A DNA stretch of 64,000 nt from Cercophora sp. LCS_1 (Eukaryota > Ascomycota > Sordariomycetes > Sordariales > Lasiosphaeriaceae): NCBI GenBank assembly GCA_036250225.1, contig JAPZLL010000025.1:248001-312000 (forward strand). The letters are read 5' to 3'. A model generated the notes under the pieces. The model searched no databases. It saw only the letters and a list, made by a program, of their open reading frames with translations, and had not been told where the DNA came from. A program made the translations under genes and the position numbers. This document shows, piece after piece, positions 45,077 through 56,800 of the stretch. How positions within the stretch are numbered: the first letter of the stretch is position 1; every line of letters starts with the position of its first letter.

Positions 45077-46846
45077 CTATCGGGAAGACCAAACGTCGTT
45101 CTCCGCCTCCCACTGAAGCTGAGCTAGAGACACAGGATGAAGAACCAATCTCCGTAACTCGAGGAGGCCAACAACTGAGCCGTGTGTATTGAACACACTC
45201 GGATCTAGCCGCTCCTTCTTCCTCGTGAGCACGTGAGGATCAAGGTCTGATATATAATTGCAATGCCCCCCGGCCTTTTCTGCCCAAGCTTTGACAACTT
45301 CCTGTGATACATCATAACCCCAACTGCAGCTGAGTGTAATCGTGGCAGGCTTGGGCTTGGTTTCATTCCGAGCAGTGTAGAGAAAGACACAAGCAAAGCC
45401 CCTCCCACCGTTCCAAATCTCAAGAGTCTTGAGGTTGGGCATGCGCCTGGCACCGCGCGCTGCGGAAACCAGTAGACTGTTGATTTCGTCCGCCTCTGTA
45501 TCGGGGTGCATTAGATATGATGTGAGTGCGATCGTCTCCAGATGGGGCCATTTCGGGGTGTATTGTAGATCGGTCATATCACCCTTGTGTTGCCGCACCT
45601 CTTGAAGGAGCGTGCTTCCAATTCGCTCGGTGTAGTGCCACCAGTCCGACTTATCGCGCACCAGCGGGTGGTGAAGCCGCTCGTTGTACCACGCCTGCCC
45701 AGCCTTGGGTATAAAAGACACAAGCTTCCCGTGGGCGCCAGTGCGTCTGAGATCTAATTCTTGCTGTTTGTCCTGGCCGAAATCCTGAAAGAAATGTGCC
45801 GCCTCAACGTAGAAAGCCCCTGAAAAATGCCTCAGGTACCGTGTTCCATCGGCAATGATGGCGCCGGTGGTCAAGTTGACATAGTTGGGTACATTGTCAA
45901 CATCGTGTATGGCCTGGTTGAAGTCCTCGAAGATTGAAAGGAGCCTCAAATTCTTTATCGCCCGGAAGAACACCGCCAGCGCTCGCGTGTCCTCCGTCGT
46001 CCACGGCACAGACCCGAAGCTGGGTGGTCGCCAGGGCTCAAGTCTAATTGCCTCGATACCTTGGAGGCTGCTGGCTATGCTGGTCAAGGCAGGTAACTCG
46101 ATCCTTCGCAGCGCCTGTCGTCGGATAACCAACTCCTTGACGCTGTATATTGGCGGAAGGCTGTGCCCATCTACATAACGTGGGCATGATTCTGGAAACA
46201 CAAGTCGCTCAATTCCGGACGTGATCCGCCTGCCGTTTTCCCTTCTCCAGTTCCAATACCCGACCCCATTTTGCCGGGTGAGCTCTCGATCGTAATTGGG
46301 GTCATGCGTCGGGGCTCGAAACGCTCGGTATTCGCTCAGGGAGCACTCCTCGTTGCTGCGGTGAGGATAAATATCCTTTGAGTCGTCAATCTGCTGCCGG
46401 AACCAATAGTGCCTGTCCATTGGCGAGTGGACGCTAATTTCGAGGGCGAACCTGGCCCATTCCGATGGGGGCCCGTGACTGCGGACGGCATCTGCAAATG
46501 ATGTCAAGAGGCCTGATAGTCTTTCGGCGTGCTTCAGCAAGGTGCTAGCGCTTTCCGCCATCAAGGAGAGGCTGTAGCTGTAGCGCGGAAGGACCATACG
46601 TAGCCAAACGTGCTGCAGGTGACGCCTTCGTCCGTGACGAGGGATATAGGTTCTGAATTCTTGGATGTCTGCTCGGCTGCTTAGCGTGAGGCGTCGGAAG
46701 TTCCATGATTCGAAAAAAAACTGCCACTCGCGGCATACAGCAGCGTAGGAGTAGTTTCGTGGTCGTGGTGTTGCAAGCAAGTCGGCCTGGGCCAGCTTGA
46801 GGATACTTTGTCGGAGCTCCATGGGAAGCTTGTCCCAGTCCGCCAT
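45077..46846 (-). CDS. large F-box-like protein (fungal-specific, DUF6546-like)
   Basis: Single exon, 589 aa from the ATG at 46846. The N-terminus (WDKLPMELRQSILKLAQADL followed by YAAVCREWQFFFE) is an F-box-like helix pair. The rest is a leucine/isoleucine-patterned region (ELVIRRQALRRIELPALTSI, NLRLLSIFEDFNQAIH, HLETIALTSYLMHP, NLKTLEIWNGG) consistent with degenerate leucine-rich repeats. The combination of a tight F-box, RYLRHFSGAFYVEAAHFF and NLKTLEIWNG is typical of a large expanded family in Sordariomycetes and Leotiomycetes. The DUF number is from memory. Probably a substrate adaptor of SCF ubiquitin ligases. No signal peptide or TM. Confidence 0.83.
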   Translation of the reverse strand: MADWDKLPMELRQSILKLAQADLLATPRPRNYSYAAVCREWQFFFESWNFRRLTLSSRADIQEFRTYIPRHGRRRHLQHVWLRMVLPRYSYSLSLMAESASTLLKHAERLSGLLTSFADAVRSHGPPSEWARFALEISVHSPMDRHYWFRQQIDDSKDIYPHRSNEECSLSEYRAFRAPTHDPNYDRELTRQNGVGYWNWRRENGRRITSGIERLVFPESCPRYVDGHSLPPIYSVKELVIRRQALRRIELPALTSIASSLQGIEAIRLEPWRPPSFGSVPWTTEDTRALAVFFRAIKNLRLLSIFEDFNQAIHDVDNVPNYVNLTTGAIIADGTRYLRHFSGAFYVEAAHFFQDFGQDKQQELDLRRTGAHGKLVSFIPKAGQAWYNERLHHPLVRDKSDWWHYTERIGSTLLQEVRQHKGDMTDLQYTPKWPHLETIALTSYLMHPDTEADEINSLLVSAARGARRMPNLKTLEIWNGGRGFACVFLYTARNETKPKPATITLSCSWGYDVSQEVVKAWAEKAGGHCNYISDLDPHVLTRKKERLDPSVFNTHGSVVGLLELRRLVLHPVSLAQLQWEAENDVWSSR

Positions 46847-47618
46847 ACTGGGTGTGTTAGTGGAACCAAAAGAGGGAAGCTGTGCATGGTACCTAGATTC
46901 AGCTTTTGTAGGGGTCGGTTGCTCATCGGGGGTTAGGTTGCTGCCTCGACGCCATCACTACAACCCAGAAGAGAATTTCGCAACTTACTGTGAGTCCCTC
47001 AGCGGGGGCCCACAAGCGTAGATAACCATGAGCTCTGCATCAGTTGGAGCTCAGCCTGGAAGCAGACTTCAACGATGAGCAGCATGTCCGCAGGATTGCC
47101 CTCGACGGCTCCCCAGGGACGTAGCGCTCCTGTCGGATAATTCAAGTCCATGGTGAAAGAAGACGCTACATTTTGACGTCATGGTCCTGTATCTGGTCTT
47201 CGGCTTCTTCAGGGTCTCAAACTGGGATGCAGTCAGTTTAAGCTCGCCTTGTTGCCGACAAGTGGAGAAACTTAACTTAGATTGCGCAATCTCCCGTCAT
47301 ACTTGACATTGAGTTTTTGTGCCATGTGACGTAGCAAGAACCCCACCTTTGTGGTTCGAGTTTCGGCCGTTAGGGCCTGGAATAAGATCCGGGAGAGAGA
47401 TTCAACTCAGGATACGCTGTCGTCCTGCCTCAGGCTGCTCCCTCTCTCACCTACCTGCTTTTCCTCATTATGAAGCAACCTCGGCACTGCGTGTGGGGGA
47501 ACTCAATTTCCTTTGTACCCTAAATCGTATCAATGATAGTATATCAGGTACATTTTGTCTACTGCACAGCAATTTGTACATGACACATTCCCACATTGAT
47601 CTTCTCTCACTTTTCTTT
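46847..47618. other. intergenic, 0.77 kb
   Basis: Upstream of the F-box gene (minus) and downstream of the GPI protein gene (minus). Nothing recognised. Confidence 0.35.
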
Positions 47619-48083
47619 TCAAAGCATTGACATCACACACATAACGCCAGCCACCGCAACCGCAGTCCATCCAGCTCTCGTACCACCCGCAGCACTCTTA
47701 GGAACACCCTCAACCGTAAAATTCGCCGTCCTCTCCGTCGTGCCCTCGAGGGCATTAGAGAACTGCAACTCAAAGTAGTAATCCTTCCCACTCGTGAAGG
47801 TCCGATTCTTGGTATCGACGAAATCCTTCACCGTCCATGTCTGCCCAGTGATGCCAACGCCAGTATTGATGAAGGACACGAGGTATTCGAGGTTCTGGGG
47901 ACCCTTGAAGTAGAGTGTGGCGGTCGCGTTGAGCGGCGCGTACTTGCTTTCCGGGGGGACGGTCCAGGCGATGTAGATACTGGGTTCTAGAAAGTTCAGG
48001 GGCTTGTTGGGGTCGGGATCGGTGAAGGTGAGCTGGGCGGTCGCCGCTGTCATGAAGGCAGCGAGAATGATGAGGGGATGCAT
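47619..48083 (-). CDS. small GPI-anchored cell-wall protein (Kre9/Knh1-like Ig-fold type)
   Basis: Single exon, 154 aa from the ATG at 48083. Signal peptide MHPLIILAAFMTAATA. The mature part (SIYIAWTVPPESKYAPLNAT, LYFKGPQNLEYLVSFI, GQTWTVKDF, TSGKDYYFELQFSNA) has the beta-strand rhythm and WTV signatures of the N-terminal domain of Kre9/Knh1-type Ser/Thr-rich GPI proteins. Three N-glycosylation sites occur. The end (SAAGGTRAGWTAVAVAGVMC plus VMSML) is a typical GPI attachment signal with a small-residue cleavage site and a hydrophobic tail, so it should sit on the outer face of the plasma membrane or be transferred to the wall. Beta-1,6-glucan assembly is the role of the family in yeast; function here is inferred. 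Confidence 0.82.
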   Translation of the reverse strand: MHPLIILAAFMTAATAQLTFTDPDPNKPLNFLEPSIYIAWTVPPESKYAPLNATATLYFKGPQNLEYLVSFINTGVGITGQTWTVKDFVDTKNRTFTSGKDYYFELQFSNALEGTTERTANFTVEGVPKSAAGGTRAGWTAVAVAGVMCVMSML

Positions 48084-48308
48084 TGTGGTTATGTTCGTCG
48101 TCAATTCAAAGGTGTTTGGTCCAATGGCCTCTTGTGACCAGGGGTACCTTCAGCTTTCGATTTGATGGGCTGCTAGCGGTATTTAAGTAATCGGCCGCAT
48201 CCTGGGAATACGAGACTCGGCAGGATAGTGCGAGCCCCTGGATGCCGAATTCCGTCCACCCGCAATGGATGCTGCCTGCTTGGATCACACCAATCACAAT
48301 TGCAACAG

Positions 48309-51127
48309 CTACCCCGGAATTCGGGACCCCTGCGGCAAGACCACCAACTGCAACGTTCTGCATGTAACGCCGCATAAGCATGGAAAACATTCTTGATTGA
48401 GGCGCAAAACATCAGAGGCCGCGTAATATCCTTGGCGTTGGATTGTCAATGTCACTCTTTTGCAGCGAGCTACTCGCATCCACGCCGTCACACCGTCTAG
48501 CCATGACGCGCGATGCGGCACGACCGAAACGGCATGAATCTCACACGAATACCATTGTTTCTTTCGGTTCCAAACTAATACCCTCAGCTTCTCAACTCTG
48601 CGGCGGAGCTTCACGCCCCTAACATTAGCACAGCCCACGATGGCCAGACGTGAGTCTGGTTGTGCTCGCGCGACGAGAGGGAACGTTAAGCCGTCGAGCA
48701 GGACAGTCTGGTCACCAACCTCGACGTCGTTGACTCCCGGGGCCGCCAACCCAAGCAGCCCGGTAGTGGTGCGGGGGAACTGGCGACCACGGAACTGCGC
48801 CGCCCTTTCTTCCTCGGCGCGGCTGGATGCGTCATTACCGGCGTTGTTGATCTCGTGGAACGCAGCTTGATTGTTGTTGTACCAGTCAAGGGCCTCTCCA
48901 ACCTCTGGGAATGTTTGGCGGAGGGAGGTGATTTCCCTCTCCCTCTCCGTCTCAACCACTTGGTAGCTTGAGTTGGAGATAGCCCTCTGCTCTTCCAGGA
49001 GCTCCCTGACCAGTGCCTTTTGCATCGAGACAGTCGTTTGGATCAGGGTGATCTCTTTGCTCGATACGATCGGCGCGTGACTGTCCGGCTGGGCATTGGG
49101 GCTCGACGCTTTGCACCCTATCTCGTGTATCTCCTTGGCACATCTTGGACTGTTGACACGAGCTTACAAAATGTTTCCAGGCCTTCGCCATTACGGGTTG
49201 TATGGAGAAAGCGGACAAGATCTTCATATACGACCCTTTTTGCGGCCAAAGAGGCCAAGACGCTGTCCGGTTTTTGATGGAGGTTTGAAGCCTTCTTCAC
49301 TTCACACAACTGGAACTCCAAATTGTCAAAGTCAAAGACGCAAGCGCTGGCGAAGTCGCACTCCATGCCTGTCTTGAGGAATTCATGAAGGCTCACAACT
49401 TGTTGCCTCCTCTTGTCGCCGAGACTAGCAGCAGCGATTGAGGGCTTCCGATTCCGATACCAGCCTCGTATCCAGGACACAAAAGGCCACCAGACTGTCG
49501 TGGGCTGAGTTTCGGATGATCAAGTCTCTGCAAATTCTCCCAGCTTTTCCATGATGACTTTCCCTGTCGTCAGCCACTGGAGACAAAGATGGGAATGACT
49601 TTTTGGACAACATCTAGATAGCACCCGTCGATGTGCAGCATCCGGTCAACGATGGCGCATTTTACACTTTTTGGGTCGTCAGAGAGGTACTTGGGTGGCT
49701 CTGGCTCGGTGACCGAAAGAAGTGTTGATGTGCCTGATTTTTCGTCGTGAAGATAGCCTGGGCGCCGGCTGAAATCTGGTGCCCAAGATAGGACAAGGAG
49801 ACCTTTGTAATTCTCCGTCAATCGAAATGGGAAGTACCATAGCATATCTCCCCAACCATCCACGAGCAGGAGCCACACTGCAAGCTTTGCAAAAAGGTCA
49901 GCGAGACTTTGGGAAACTTCCCTGGGGTTGGGCCCATAATCGGGGACAAAGACGTGTCGAAAGTGCGGCTCCAAGAGCTCATGCGCGCCGTAGATGTAGT
50001 CGAAGTGAACGGTAGCGAGCCGACCGTGCTTTGCAAACAGCAGCCTGGGCGAACTGTACGACATTGTTGCTCGGCACTGCAATACCCCATCGACAATCCT
50101 GTGACACTTGTCCACTAGGGAGCTTCTCGTGTGGCGGCCAAAGATTTGGGGGAGATTCTGCGTGCTGGCAAAGGGTTGCGAGCTTTGCACCGCCACCATC
50201 ATGAGCGCCTGGATGTCTCGGCGGAGCTTCTCACCTCGGACCGACCGCGAACCCACGTGCCAGAGCGGCGGACGGCGGCGAGGTAGTGCTCCTGTATGAC
50301 CCAGACGCGCTCCCACCATTGGCGGTCACAGAACTCGACGAACGAGCCGACCACGGTTGCGACATCCATCCCGCACTCGGTCATGATCTCGGTCCCGTTT
50401 TCCTGAGTGATATCGTCGCACCTCTCATCTCTTTCAAGAAAGTCAAGCAAGGGATAGCTCTTTGCCGTTGGCATGCCCAGGAACACCGCGACGCGCCGCG
50501 CTTCGCTGTAGATCGTGCCCATAAACGCCACTTGGGCCGTTCTCTCGCCCGTCTCGTCCTGGTTGATACACAGATCGCCTACCCAGAGATATCTCGGACT
50601 GAAACTAGCGCGTTGCGTAGATTCTCTCCAACGTCATATGGTCGCCCGTTCAAGGTTATGGTATGCTTGTCATCCAGATTACCCCAGGTATACGACAGAA
50701 TTTCGTACTCATGATGTCTCGGACTTTCCACGACGAGCAGCCGAGCTTCTACAATGCCAGCCTCATTCCCTGGGAGGAGCTTGAGCAATCGTATCCGCTG
50801 CTTGCTCTTGTACTTGTCGGATTGGAAGTTGCTGTACAAATCGTCTCCTGCCTTGCTCGAAGAACTTGTGTTTGTTGTTGCCGCGGTACTGTCTGTCGTG
50901 GCACCCTTCGTTGCAGCCCCCGAATCTTTGCTCGCTTTGGGTAGGGCGATGTCAAGAAGAGATTCCACAGCGTGGAGAAGAGATGCCTCCTTGGGGTCTC
51001 TATCCCCGGGCAAGGACAATGCATCAAATCTAACGGCGATGTCATTGACTCTAAAGTTTTGAGAGCCTTTTTTCGCAACCCCCATTTTGCTTCCTGTCAC
51101 ACGGTACCCACCCATAACCCTAATCAT
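48309..51127 (-). pseudogene. HET-domain gene, disrupted by frame changes
   Basis: HET motifs occur in the correct order but in three frames. Frame A (51127-50579) has RIRLLKLLPGNE, EYEILSYTWGNLDDKHTITL and NLRNALVSVRD. Frame B begins within about 10 bp (YLWVGDLCINQDETGERTAQ) and runs through SEARRVAVFLGMP and WWERVWVIQEHYLAA (about 50290). A further shift near 50240 leads to frame C (EKLRRDIQALMMVAV through WYFPFRLTENYKGLLVLSWAPD). More coding segments follow with probable introns (49480-49118, 49025-48640), ending in GLLGLAAPGVNDVEVGDQTV and LVARAQPDSRLAIVGCANVR, the usual HET C-terminus. Contiguous frame A/B cannot be explained by an intron, so a deletion or sequence error is required. The 5' end reads into one arm of an inverted-repeat element. 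Confidence 0.65.
51053..51121. repeat. left arm of a 69-bp inverted repeat
   Basis: Pairs with 51569-51637. Core GAGAGCCTTTTTTCGC, CCCCATTTTGCTTC and CACACGGTA are shared with the reverse complement of the right arm. About 60 of 69 positions match. Confidence 0.75.
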
Positions 51128-51269
51128 TTAAATTTTGTGACTTTTCATAGCCGGCTCCTCGAAAACCCAGGTAATCCGTGTAATTTTCGATGATTCGGCT
51201 TGAGCCAGCGGTGAATTTGTAGAGCCGGCGCCACCAAACCTACGGCCAGGAAGGCCCCCAACTAGGTCC

Positions 51270-51291
51270 ACACACACACACACACACACAC
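51270..51291. repeat. (CA)n microsatellite
   Basis: About eleven CA units in GTCCACACACACACACACACA-type sequence, inside the inverted-repeat element. Confidence 0.85.
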
Positions 51292-51392
51292 AACTATCAC
51301 CACTTCAACGTAGTCTGATGTTTTGGCCCCTGAATTGGCGATGCGCACTTGTGGGGCTCTAGAAAACGCAGGGCCTGGCAAGCTAAAACACA

Positions 51393-51410
51393 AAAAAAAA
51401 AAAAAAAAAA
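51393..51410. repeat. poly(A) run
   Basis: Uninterrupted A tract of about 18 bases after AAACAC. Confidence 0.8.
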
Positions 51411-51568
51411 CCAAGGCATACATCTTGGCTTCTCACATTCGTGGCGCTAGTTGTGATCCCGCGCGCGCGGGAGGCGCCGCGTTGGCTTCATTGAAAATTT
51501 CGGATTTGCTAATGGTTTCAGGCCTATTGAAAATGACGAAGGCTTACAAGTATCCTCGGTTCCGGGTC

Positions 51569-51637
51569 AGGGTCATGGGTGGTTACCGTGTGCCGAGAAG
51601 CAAAATGGGGGGCGCGAAAAAAGGCTCTCAAAGTTTT
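51569..51637. repeat. right arm of the 69-bp inverted repeat
   Basis: Reads on the plus strand VMGGYRVPRSKMGGAKKGSQ if translated; the left arm read on the minus strand gives VMGGYRVTGSKMGVAKKGSQ. The arms therefore have diverged by base changes without indels. Confidence 0.75.
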
Positions 51638-52087
51638 AGCTTGCCAGCCGAGCTGCACGTGTTGCACAGGGAAACCCACCCTTCCTGCAGGTCGCTTTTC
51701 TAGTCGTGGTATGGCAGTTTGTTCAAGATGGATGAACCTAGAGGCAAAGACCTCGTCGTTGCGAGCGTCACGGGCGCTCTGCGCGTCACGGTCGGCCGAT
51801 GCCATTGTGTACAAGGGCGAAACCAACAACAAAGCGGCTTATTCCGTTGCCTCCTGGCAGAAGCCGAGGTATCGAGGCGCTACATCATCAAGAGGATATC
51901 GACGGGGCCCAACCCTACCAAGCGACACGGAGGCAGGTTTCGATTTTCAATGCCTCTCACGTTTCTCTTCATCGCTCTCTGTATTATTGCTCTCCATGGA
52001 TGTCACCGCCTACATTTACACCACCGTCAAATGCAATCGCAAGCAAGTAGTAAGGTGATCGCTTGCAATTCCACCACGTCCATCCAC
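51638..52087. other. intergenic between element and 371-aa gene
   Basis: No supported gene. The plus-strand open frame crossing 51719-52531 is mainly the antisense of the next gene. Confidence 0.35.
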
Positions 52088-53255
52088 TCAATACCAACAC
52101 CGCCCGCCCCCATCCCAGCCCAAAGCCTCTTGTATCCTCTCCAAACCCACCACTTTCCCATCCCCCCCAAATTCAACAGGATAAACATCCACCGCAACTC
52201 CCTCCTCAACCGCAAACTCCCTACCAGGCTTCTCAAGCCTCTGCAATACCCCCACCGGAATCCTCGCATGATACACATGCATCGAACACCCCGTCTCTTC
52301 CAAAGGATGGTGTGTTATCACGAGCCCCACGTCATAGTGACTCTTCTCTCTTGCCTTCCCATCCCTCTGTTTCTGCGCAACAGCAATCAGCAACGCAACA
52401 ACATACGGGTCCTGCGTTATATCCACCGGCGTCATCTTCCGCAGTTTTATCTCCTTTTTCCTATTCACGGGAGAACTAGGATCATCAGTTCGTGGGCCGT
52501 GGCGACGGATTCTGCTCTCGGATATCCATGAATGTTTAACATGGATCATTCGTGGCGTCCGGGACTTGGTAGGACGGAAGAGGATGTTGGCAACGAGGGG
52601 AACTGCCAGGTTGGTGGTTGTGAAGAGGAGGGTTTCGTAGTGACTGGGTGGGTTAATTATTCATGACAACTGAGAAAAGGGGACGAGGTGCTCACGAGTG
52701 GGGTTTGAACCCGCAGAGACGGAGGAGGGACACAACGTCTTCGTCGGCGCGCCATTTTTGTGACCTTGACGGCGGTCGTTCGGAGTGGTGTTTCTGGAAG
52801 TAGAAACCCAGGAGACGGGGTTGGTCGATCCATGCCAATGGCTCAACCCAGAGTTTTTGGCGGCAGTTTTCACGCAGGACGCGGTTGATCGATACGGGCT
52901 GGGTTGGGACTGCTGGCTCGATGGCTTCCATGCAGGTAGGCGTTGCGGGCTCGGCGGGCTTTGGCGGCGCATGTTGAAGAGGATCGTGTGGCGCTTCTTC
53001 CGTCTCGTGGGACTTGAAAAACGATGCGGCGGGCTTTAGGGGTGCGTGATCAAGAGGGTTGTGTGGTTCTTCTTTCATCTCGCGGGTATCAATGAGCGGT
53101 GCAGAAGGTTTTGGTGGCAGGTGTTGAAGGGATTTGCCTGGCATGTCTTGCATCTCGTGGGATTTGACAGGCGATTCGAAAGTCCTGTGGGATGCGTGTT
53201 GAAGGAAACCACGCAGTTTGTTTTGCAATTTGCGGGCTTTCTTGAACAATGACAT
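52088..53255 (-). CDS. uncharacterised fungal protein with N-terminal PHNPL/PHDPLQHAPPKP repeats
   Basis: Exons 53255-52696 and 52643-52088 (intron 52 nt, GTGAGC...CACCCAG) give 371 aa from the ATG at 53255 (MSLFKKARKLQNKLRGFLQH, basic). Residues about 30-110 contain three imperfect repeats around KSHEM/TREMKEEP/KSHETEEAP followed by LQHLPPKP, LDHAPLKP and LQHAPPKP. A conserved-looking core follows: WVEPLAWIDQPRLLGFYF, RADEDVVSLLRLCGFKP, then after splicing HYETLLFTTTNLAVPLVANI and VDITQDPYVVALLIAVAQKQ. I do not recognise a named family, though the core resembles lineage-specific ascomycete proteins. No signal peptide or TM. The core may be a folded domain that the repeats tether. Confidence 0.75.
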
Positions 53256-53816
53256 GGTTGAAAAAGGGGCTGTGCTAGTTTGAAGCTGGCGGCAATGGCT
53301 GAGCAATATGGTGTTCGTAGGAATCGCAGGTCAATGAATGAGGAACAGGGGAAGGGAAGAAAGGGGATTCTGCTTTGCCAAAGGCTTTTATAGGTTTTTT
53401 TTACAATGGTGGATCATGCTTAAGGTTTTGACTTTTTTTTGACATTTGCTCACCCAATTTTTACTTTCACCTGACCCGAATATTTGGCGTTCCTCTCGTG
53501 AACCTTGCTGGGCGCTGCGGCCTTGTGCCAGCCCGCTTGAAAGGAGAACATCCTCGGCTACTTGAACTTTCCCTTCTTTCCTCTTTATTTTCTCAAGTTT
53601 TCATCCAACGTCAAGTGGCAAAAATAAATGGCAATTTGACGGAAGCCATCCAAGCTACGTGCAGAACAACAATCACGTTTTTAGGGGCGGGTGGTCGGGC
53701 GATTTCGACATGCAATCCTTTTCGTCGGCTATGAGATCTATTCCGGCGGGCCCTCGCCCATGCATGTTGAGCAGGGCCGAAAGCATATAAGCACCGAGGT
53801 AATACCCAACTACAAG
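53256..53816. other. intergenic, 0.56 kb
   Basis: Upstream of the 371-aa gene and downstream of the 1246-aa gene. T-rich tract at 53390-53450. No gene seen. Confidence 0.35.
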
Positions 53817-56800
53817 CTAAACTTTCTCAACGAAAATCCCGCCACCGCACGGATGCACGAAATATTCATCCTTCCCACTCCCCGGCTCTATATTGCCCCG
53901 TCTCCAACTCTCAGTAACCTCCACCTTCACCATCCCCTTTCCCTTTACCAGCACACCCTGCACGACAAAACTGGCCTCGGGCACCACACGCTCCGGAACC
54001 AGTCTCCCTCTAGCCCGTGGAATCACGGTGAAAACCAAGAATTCCTGGTTTCCCTTCATCTCATTACTGCAATGCACGTTGAATCTTGGATTACTTAACA
54101 TCCGTCCGCCGCTTCCTTGGTATGGTGATGTTACTAGATCTTTGTCTTTGTTACCGGCGGGTAGGCGGATGGTGATGCTGAAGAGCTGGAGGTTATGATC
54201 CTTGTTGCGGGAGGGCGAGAGTGGTAGGGCGACGATGAGGTCTTGTGGGTGTGGGAGGGAGGGGATTTTGACGGGCGGGATGGCGGCTTTGGGCGGCGTG
54301 GTGGAGAGGGGGAAGATGCGGAGGCTGAATTGGAGCGGGACGTCGGGTGTTGGGTGTTTGAGGAGAGGTGGGAGGCGGGTTTTCTCGTTTGTTGGGATTG
54401 GTGGATTCTGCGAGGTGGTGGCGTTAGTTGGTATAACAATAGGGAGAGAGGATAAACACTTGGCAAGAGAGAGTATACTGCAAGGAAGAGAGAGAAAGAA
54501 AAGGAGAGGGGGGACGCACAGCATCGGGATTGTATGAAGAGGGCAGACCGGTTGGCTTTGTCTTTGGAGGCACAGGTGTTGACGTGTGTGCCGGCGGCGA
54601 TGGCTTGTTTGGAGGTGGAATTACTGGTGGCTTGGGCGATGTCTTGATGGGGATCCAGGTTGATGGGTCAGAGTCAGAGGGTGGTGGGAGACGGATGGAA
54701 CGCGGTGTTGTGACGGGGTCCCACTTGAATTCGGTTGTTGCTGGCGGAAGGTTGACCTTCATCTTGGCAATACGGGAGGTCAACACCGTGGCTGTCAGGG
54801 CTGACGTTGGGGCAGGCTCGTCAAAGAACTTGGTTGATGAAGAGGCAGCCCCTGGAAGGTGTTTCTTGGCAGCCATGCCGTGGGCGATGACCTTTTGTGA
54901 CGCTTCAGCAAAGGCTGGGAAGATGACGCATCGTGACGTCCAGTCAAACACGGCTTTGGGAAGGGAAACGTCGGTGATGAGCTTGTCACCCTTCTCCGAT
55001 GGCTCATGTGGTCCCTTTGGGTCGATACGGGACCACTTGACAGTTCGAAGTGTATCGTACCGCTCACCGACAGGATTATCGATGGTTGTGTAAGTTGACT
55101 GAAAACTGACGGCCACCTGGTCAGAGTCAAGTCCATCTTGTCCTCCAAGACTGAAGCATTGTTGATGAGGAGGCTGAGAAAGCGTGATTTGCATGCTTTC
55201 TTCCCAGTACTTTGACCCAGGCATCCTGTCGAACAGACACAAAAGAGTGTCCTTGTCGATGGTTTCGAATCGCAGTACAGGTTCCCTCTCTCCGTGAAGC
55301 AGTGCCTCGCCCTTGTCGTCCTTAGGCTTGAACCACGGCGCGTGGATCTGAAGATCGGGGAATGCCCTGACAACCGAGCTCCGCAACAAAAACCCGAAGC
55401 AGGGAATCTGTGGTCGGTAGTTGAGTTTCGAGCCCACAACAGGGTCCAACTCGGTCTTGAAGTATCGATTGAGATTGTTCTTCAGGCCCTGTCTGACTGC
55501 ATCATCAGCTCGATCAAGGTGGTTGCCAATACTCAGAGCCCCGTCGATGAAGGCGTCCATCCAGTTGTTGTCGATGTAGAAGAACCGAATCGACTCGGGC
55601 GGGAGATACGAAGGGTCCGGGATGAGATAGTGCGCTGGGATGTTCTTGAGGAACATGTTGTCGAGGATCCAACTCTGAACCAAGTGCCAGTCTGAGCTCT
55701 TTGGGACGTTGAGCTCGTTGAATGGAATCAGAACCTCATCATCACCCGAAAGTGACTGGTCAGGATGTGCACTGCCAACGGCTTCTGCCGCAAGGGAGAT
55801 GTGACTTTGAGTAAACGACTTAAGGACGAGTTTGGACGGGACTTTGTCGTTGCCAGCAGACTTGTCCAGAAATACAACTGGTTTTCGTGGGCCCGCAATG
55901 CTGTGTCGTCCCGCAGGCGGGTGCGACTCTTTCCCTGTACTCGCCGCAGCCAATGCTGACACAACGTCAACTGACTTGGAAACAGAGGCAAGAGTGTCAG
56001 TTTTGGAGTTGGCAGACTGAGGAGCCACCTTCTTGAGAGCCTCTCTCCGACCAGTCGTCTGGATCGATGTGCGCAAGCGGACAAGAGCAGCTGTGAAAGC
56101 CTGGTTGGCAATGCCCAGAGTACGACCAAGTTGCCATGCTGCCGAATACGTAATGTCCATGATACCGAGACTCTTGTCAAGCACCTGGTAATCGGTGGAA
56201 AAGTTGGACTGGGTCGGCCACCATGCCTCCTCGATTGGGGGGACAAAACATGGCGTGAGAGGGCTTCGATAAAAAGCCATGGTCTCCTCTCCGGTGTGAA
56301 GGATGTACCGCTGTAGGCAAAAGCCGTCGGTCATCCGCTTGGCCAACCGAGTGGCCAAAGCCGCTGGTGTGTTCTGCACCTTAGTCGACTTGTTGACCTT
56401 GTCGATAACAGCTTCGGGAGTCCGCAGCCAGCATGTGTTGTTCTCGATGGAGAATCCAATCGACCGCATCGAGTCGACAAAGTTGACTTCGTCGGGTGGA
56501 AGGCACAGGTACGTCCAACTGTGCAGAGACACGAGAGCCACTCGTTTTTCTTCCTCAAGTGGCAACGCCAGGTTGTCTTCGAAGCCCTCGAGGGTGATAA
56601 GATGAACAATGATCGGTTTCGGAGAAGTCAAATTCAACGGTCCAGACCGGTGAGCATGGATGATGGAAAACAACCCGTTATCGTCAAGTCCTGCGTTGGC
56701 GACGTCCTTGGTGTTGACGTTTCGGACGTGAGCCAAGTACTTGAAGCGAGACAAGTCTGATTTGGCAGTTGTCTTCTTTTCTCCCTGGCTGTCATAGCTG

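Larger units (their letters stand above)
51055..51637. mobile_element. candidate non-autonomous DNA element (MITE-like), about 0.6 kb
   Basis: Bounded by 69-bp arms in inverted orientation (51053-51121 and 51569-51637). The interior has no open frame of note, a (CA)n microsatellite at about 51270-51291 and an A18 run at about 51393-51410. No transposase is seen. Target-site duplications were not established, so the mobile-element call is inference from the terminal inverted repeats alone. Confidence 0.4.

Noticed and set aside
51719..52531. 270-codon plus-strand frame
   Set aside because: It is mostly antisense to the 371-aa gene, whose frame is restored by a good intron.
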